Of a DNA stretch of 37,595 bases, positions 34,940 to 37,595 are shown one piece after another. Where the stretch lies: assembly GCA_020849665.1 (NCBI GenBank), contig JADLFX010000039.1, positions 1 to 37,595 on the forward strand, read 5' to 3'. The position numbers and the translations under genes were made by a program. Below the pieces are notes generated by a model, which did not search any database, was not told where the DNA came from, and saw only the letters and a program-made list of their open reading frames with translations. Each line of letters begins with the position of its first letter. Within the stretch, counting starts at the first letter, position 1. This stretch comes from Planctomycetota bacterium (GTDB lineage: Bacteria > Planctomycetota > UBA1135 > UBA2386).

Positions 34940-36940
34940 ATGTCGGAGTCCCCGACTTCCGCTGCGCAGGTCTATGTCGCCGCGGCGCTGATGATCGCGG
35001 CGGTCGTACTCGCGTGGCTGAGCGGCCGCGACGCACCCCCGTCCGCGCGCCCTCCGGACGACGGTGCGTCGACGCATGCGTCCACTGCCGTGCCGCAGGC
35101 GCAGCCGAGTCCGCGCCGCCCCGTCCCCGAAACCGCGCCGGCTCCCGCGTCCACCGCCCCGGCGGACCAGCCGGTGACCGGTCTGTCTGGTTCCAGGCCG
35201 AGCACGGAATTCTCCCCGTTCGTGGCGGTGGCGCGCGTCGTGGACGGCACCGGTGCACCGGTGCCCGCCGCGGAGATCCGGTACGGCGCGGTGGCAGGCA
35301 CCGAGACGCACGCCGCGTTCCGCGGCCCCGCATTCGCCGGCGAGCCACGGGTCGTGCTCACCGACGGTGCGGGCATCGCCGCGCTGACCATCGACCGACC
35401 GTTCTTCTGCGTCGAGGCGTGCAAGACCGGCGCCGGCACCACGGGTCGGCTGGCGCTGCACTGGCAGCGCGTGGCCAGCGAGAAGTCCAACTGGATCCTG
35501 CTCCTGCGCCAGCTCAATCAGGTCCACGGCATCGTGCGCCGAGCCGACGGCACGCCCGCCCCGGGCGCGGAGATCCGTGTGCACGCCACGGGCGGCAGGA
35601 TCGATGCGCCGCGGATCCTCCCCGACCCCGTCCGTGCCGACGCCGAGGGCCGCTTCCGCATCGAACTCGGCTGGGACACGCTCTACAGCGTCCGCGCGAA
35701 CGACGGCGCAACCATGACGAGTCCGGTCGCGATCGACACGGGCTCGGCAGGCGGGGAGACGCGCACGGTGGAGCTGCACTTTCCTGGCAGGTATGCCGTG
35801 CACGGCTGGCTCCTCGATCCACAGGGGCGTCCGGCCGGTGGCACCCTGCGGGCGTTCCAGGCAGTGAATGCGGCCGCCGAAGCCGCGCGGCGCCGGTCGC
35901 CAGAGGACGAGTGGAGCATGGCGCCGATGTCGATCGCAGAGGACGGCCACTACCAGGTCCTGCTGCCACGGTCGGGCGCCTACGTCCTGGTCGCCGACTC
36001 CCCTGCTCACGCCGCGAGCACGCCCGAGACGGTCGAGGTCACCGAGGCGCAGCCCAGGGTGCAGCGGGACCTCCGCCTCCATGCGGAAGCGACGTTGCGG
36101 GGTCGGGTGGTTTGGGAGGACGGCGAGCCGATCGCGGGCGCCCGGATCACGCTCGTGCCCGGCGGATCCGAACTCTCCGGCGCCGATCGTCGCGGAGCCA
36201 ACGTCCTCGGCGCTCCGCCGGCGGCCGTCGTGAGCGACGGGCGCGGCGCGTTCCAGGTGCCGGGCGCGCATCCCGCGCTCGACTACTCGCTGCGCTGCTG
36301 GCCGGATCCGGCCAGGCGGCACCTCTTCGCGCGGCAGGACGCGGTGCGCGCGGGCGGGGCGGAGGTCCTCGTACGGGTCCCACGGTCGCTCGCCTCGGGA
36401 TACGCGATCGCACTCGAGGTCGTGGACCCGGCGGGGGTACCCGTACCCGCCTACACCGTCACGCTGGTGACGCCCTTGGGCCCGGGTAGCTGGGCGAGCC
36501 TGACGGCGGCGAACGCAGACGACCCGCTCGGTCGCGTGACGATCCCGCACCTCGCCCACGACCAGCGCTATCAACTGCAGATCAAGTGCCCCGGGCGGGT
36601 GTGGCCCACGCAGGTCGGGATCACGGCGCCGGCGGGCGACGTCTTGCCGCTGCGCGTGCAGCTGCCGGAGCTGGGGACGCTGACGGTGAAGGTCGTGGAT
36701 GCTGCGGGACGGCCGGCGACCGCTGCGCGCGCGAGCGTGCGCTACCCCGGGGTGCATTCCGGCACCTTCCTCCTGCCCAGAGCCGTGGACGAAGGAGGCA
36801 TCGCCCGCTTCGACCAGCTCGAGCCCGGCACGGTGGAGGTGTTCTGCAGGGTCGCGGAGGGGGCCCCGGCGAGGGCCGAGACGCGCGTGCTCCCGGGTCG
36901 CGCCGTGGCGGTGGAGGTGCGCCTCGAGCGACGGGAATGA
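34940..36940 (+). CDS. Membrane-anchored protein of carboxypeptidase-regulatory-like repeats
   Basis: 666 residues. One N-terminal membrane helix (AAQVYVAAALMIAAVVLAWL, about 8-27) precedes a proline/alanine-rich linker (35-85). Then come about six beta-sandwich repeats of the CarboxypepD_reg/Ig-like kind, each opening with a pattern such as VVDGTGAPVPAAEIRYG, VRRADGTPAPGAEIRVHA, LLDPQGRPAGGTLRAF, VWEDGEPIAGARITLV, VVDPAGVPVPAYTVTLV or VVDAAGRPATAARASVRY. Such repeats occur in anchored envelope proteins of planctomycetes. There is no enzymatic motif. GGAG (34931-34934) stands five bases before ATG 34940 and is preferred over GTG 34922. Divergent from arcC. Confidence 0.88.
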   Translation: MSESPTSAAQVYVAAALMIAAVVLAWLSGRDAPPSARPPDDGASTHASTAVPQAQPSPRRPVPETAPAPASTAPADQPVTGLSGSRPSTEFSPFVAVARVVDGTGAPVPAAEIRYGAVAGTETHAAFRGPAFAGEPRVVLTDGAGIAALTIDRPFFCVEACKTGAGTTGRLALHWQRVASEKSNWILLLRQLNQVHGIVRRADGTPAPGAEIRVHATGGRIDAPRILPDPVRADAEGRFRIELGWDTLYSVRANDGATMTSPVAIDTGSAGGETRTVELHFPGRYAVHGWLLDPQGRPAGGTLRAFQAVNAAAEAARRRSPEDEWSMAPMSIAEDGHYQVLLPRSGAYVLVADSPAHAASTPETVEVTEAQPRVQRDLRLHAEATLRGRVVWEDGEPIAGARITLVPGGSELSGADRRGANVLGAPPAAVVSDGRGAFQVPGAHPALDYSLRCWPDPARRHLFARQDAVRAGGAEVLVRVPRSLASGYAIALEVVDPAGVPVPAYTVTLVTPLGPGSWASLTAANADDPLGRVTIPHLAHDQRYQLQIKCPGRVWPTQVGITAPAGDVLPLRVQLPELGTLTVKVVDAAGRPATAARASVRYPGVHSGTFLLPRAVDEGGIARFDQLEPGTVEVFCRVAEGAPARAETRVLPGRAVAVEVRLERRE

Positions 36941-37077
36941 GCGGGGTGCGCCGAAGCGTCCGCATGCGCTCGACGGCCACGCGCGATCCTGCGGACTGGA
37001 GCCAATGGGGCCTGGGGCGGATCCGCAGGGTTCCACGCCGGTCCCGCGAATCACGTGGGCCGGATAGGATCGCCGCA

Positions 37078-37467
37078 ATGTCGGGTGTGCGGGTCGACCG
37101 GTACGGGCCCGTCGCGGCGGTCGCGGGGCTGGTGTTCTTCGTCCAGGGTACGTGGGCCCACGGCGTGGCCGCGGCCATCGCGCCCCAGTCGACACCGGCC
37201 GCGGGCCGTCCCGCCACCGGACCGCTCACCGGGCGCGCGCCTTCGGATCTGGTCGCGCAGCTCGAGGACGCGGATTGGCGGCGGCGCAACGCGGCGGCCG
37301 AGGCGCTCGACGCGCTGCCGCCTTCGGAGCTGCCGGTACGCGAGCTTCTCGCGCTCGCGGCCTCCGATCTGGGAGCGCGGGAACCGGAGCAGGTCGAGCC
37401 GCTGGGCGAGGACCCGACCGTGGGCGCAGAAGCACGGTTCGTGCTCTACCAGTCGTGGCGGCGCTGA
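37078..37467 (+). CDS. Small exported or anchored protein with HEAT-like helix pair
   Basis: 129 residues. A hydrophobic segment at about 11-33 (VAAVAGLVFFVQGTWAHGVAAA) is a signal peptide or anchor. A proline/alanine linker follows, then PSDLVAQLEDADWRRRNAAAEAL, which resembles one HEAT-repeat helix pair, and ELPVRELLALAASDLG. ATG 37078 was chosen because it puts the hydrophobic segment at the N-terminus. An in-frame ATG at 36937 overlaps the previous stop and cannot be excluded. Function unknown. Confidence 0.5.
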   Translation: MSGVRVDRYGPVAAVAGLVFFVQGTWAHGVAAAIAPQSTPAAGRPATGPLTGRAPSDLVAQLEDADWRRRNAAAEALDALPPSELPVRELLALAASDLGAREPEQVEPLGEDPTVGAEARFVLYQSWRR

Positions 37468-37473
37468 CCGTTC

Positions 37474-37593
37474 TCAGCTCCCGGTCGCAGGGCGCCGGCC
37501 CCGCCGCCGGCGCAGGACCGCCGCGCCCGCGACGAAACCGAGCGCGGGCAGCCACACCCAGAGGATCTCCGTCACCAGGACGTCGAGGCCGTA
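37474..37593 (-). CDS. C-terminal end of a membrane protein, truncated by window edge
   Basis: The minus-strand frame is open from the right edge to a TGA at 37476-37474 and gives 39 residues: a hydrophobic helix (VTEILWVWLPALGFVAGAAV) followed by an arginine-rich cytoplasmic tail (LRRRRGRRPATGS). This is how many membrane proteins end, including GldG-type ABC-transporter accessory proteins. It converges with the preceding gene at a 6-base gap. The family cannot be told from this fragment. Confidence 0.5.
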   Translation of the reverse strand, partial: YGLDVLVTEILWVWLPALGFVAGAAVLRRRRGRRPATGS

Positions 37594-37595
37594 CG

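Noticed and set aside
34577..37195. An 872-codon minus-strand frame opposite the repeat protein
   Set aside because: No signal, domain or hydrophobic pattern. It conflicts with the strongly supported plus-strand gene with CarboxypepD_reg-like repeats and with arcC.

Overview
The window is uniformly GC-rich DNA, densely packed with ordinary chromosomal genes. It suggests a Gram-negative bacterium of the Planctomycetota, though this is inference and no rRNA is present. Outer-membrane barrel proteins and several lipobox signals indicate a diderm envelope. Several secreted proteins end in the glycine/proline-rich beta domain I associate with planctomycete genomes, and one opens with the motif FGAGCNGTG. 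I see no tRNA, rRNA, CRISPR array, transposase or phage gene.

Left part (1-8435): a 5'-cut secreted beta-helix protein, then ligA and a tiny coupled membrane protein. On the minus strand follow a PD-(D/E)XK nuclease with a Cas4/AddB-like Fe-S cysteine set and a UPF1/DNA2-like SF1 helicase. As I recall, these two modules are often fused in other bacteria; here they are adjacent genes. Upstream of them on the same strand is a stand-alone molybdopterin oxidoreductase.

Middle (8436-18995): a highly expressed phosphate-selective-type porin with a strong RBS, two hairpins after its stop codon (the second a good intrinsic terminator) and a 100-base foldback repeat. Next is a 1580-residue lipoprotein whose C-terminal half resembles an M6 peptidase that has lost its HExxH zinc site. 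Then come a DUF1428 protein, a beta-carbonic anhydrase, and a coupled three-gene unit of histidine kinase, response regulator and a truncated protoporphyrinogen-oxidase-like protein.

Right part (18979-37593): cobalamin-dependent methionine synthase; an outer-membrane barrel protein next to a lipoprotein with a heavy-metal-associated CxxC domain; an unknown lipoprotein; an isoprenylcysteine-methyltransferase-like membrane enzyme; a cysteine-rich secreted propeller-like protein; a polytopic GT-C-like membrane protein; a secreted amidase fused to the planctomycete-type C-terminal domain; another secreted protein with that domain; a carbamate kinase/cyclic-2,3-diphosphoglycerate-synthetase-like pair; an anchored protein of CarboxypepD_reg-like repeats; and two small or partial genes.

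The items most worth following up are the degenerate M6-like lipoprotein, the shared C-terminal domain on four otherwise unrelated secreted proteins, the split nuclease/helicase pair, the arcC-cpgS pair, and the hairpin/foldback structures around 10.0-10.3 kb.
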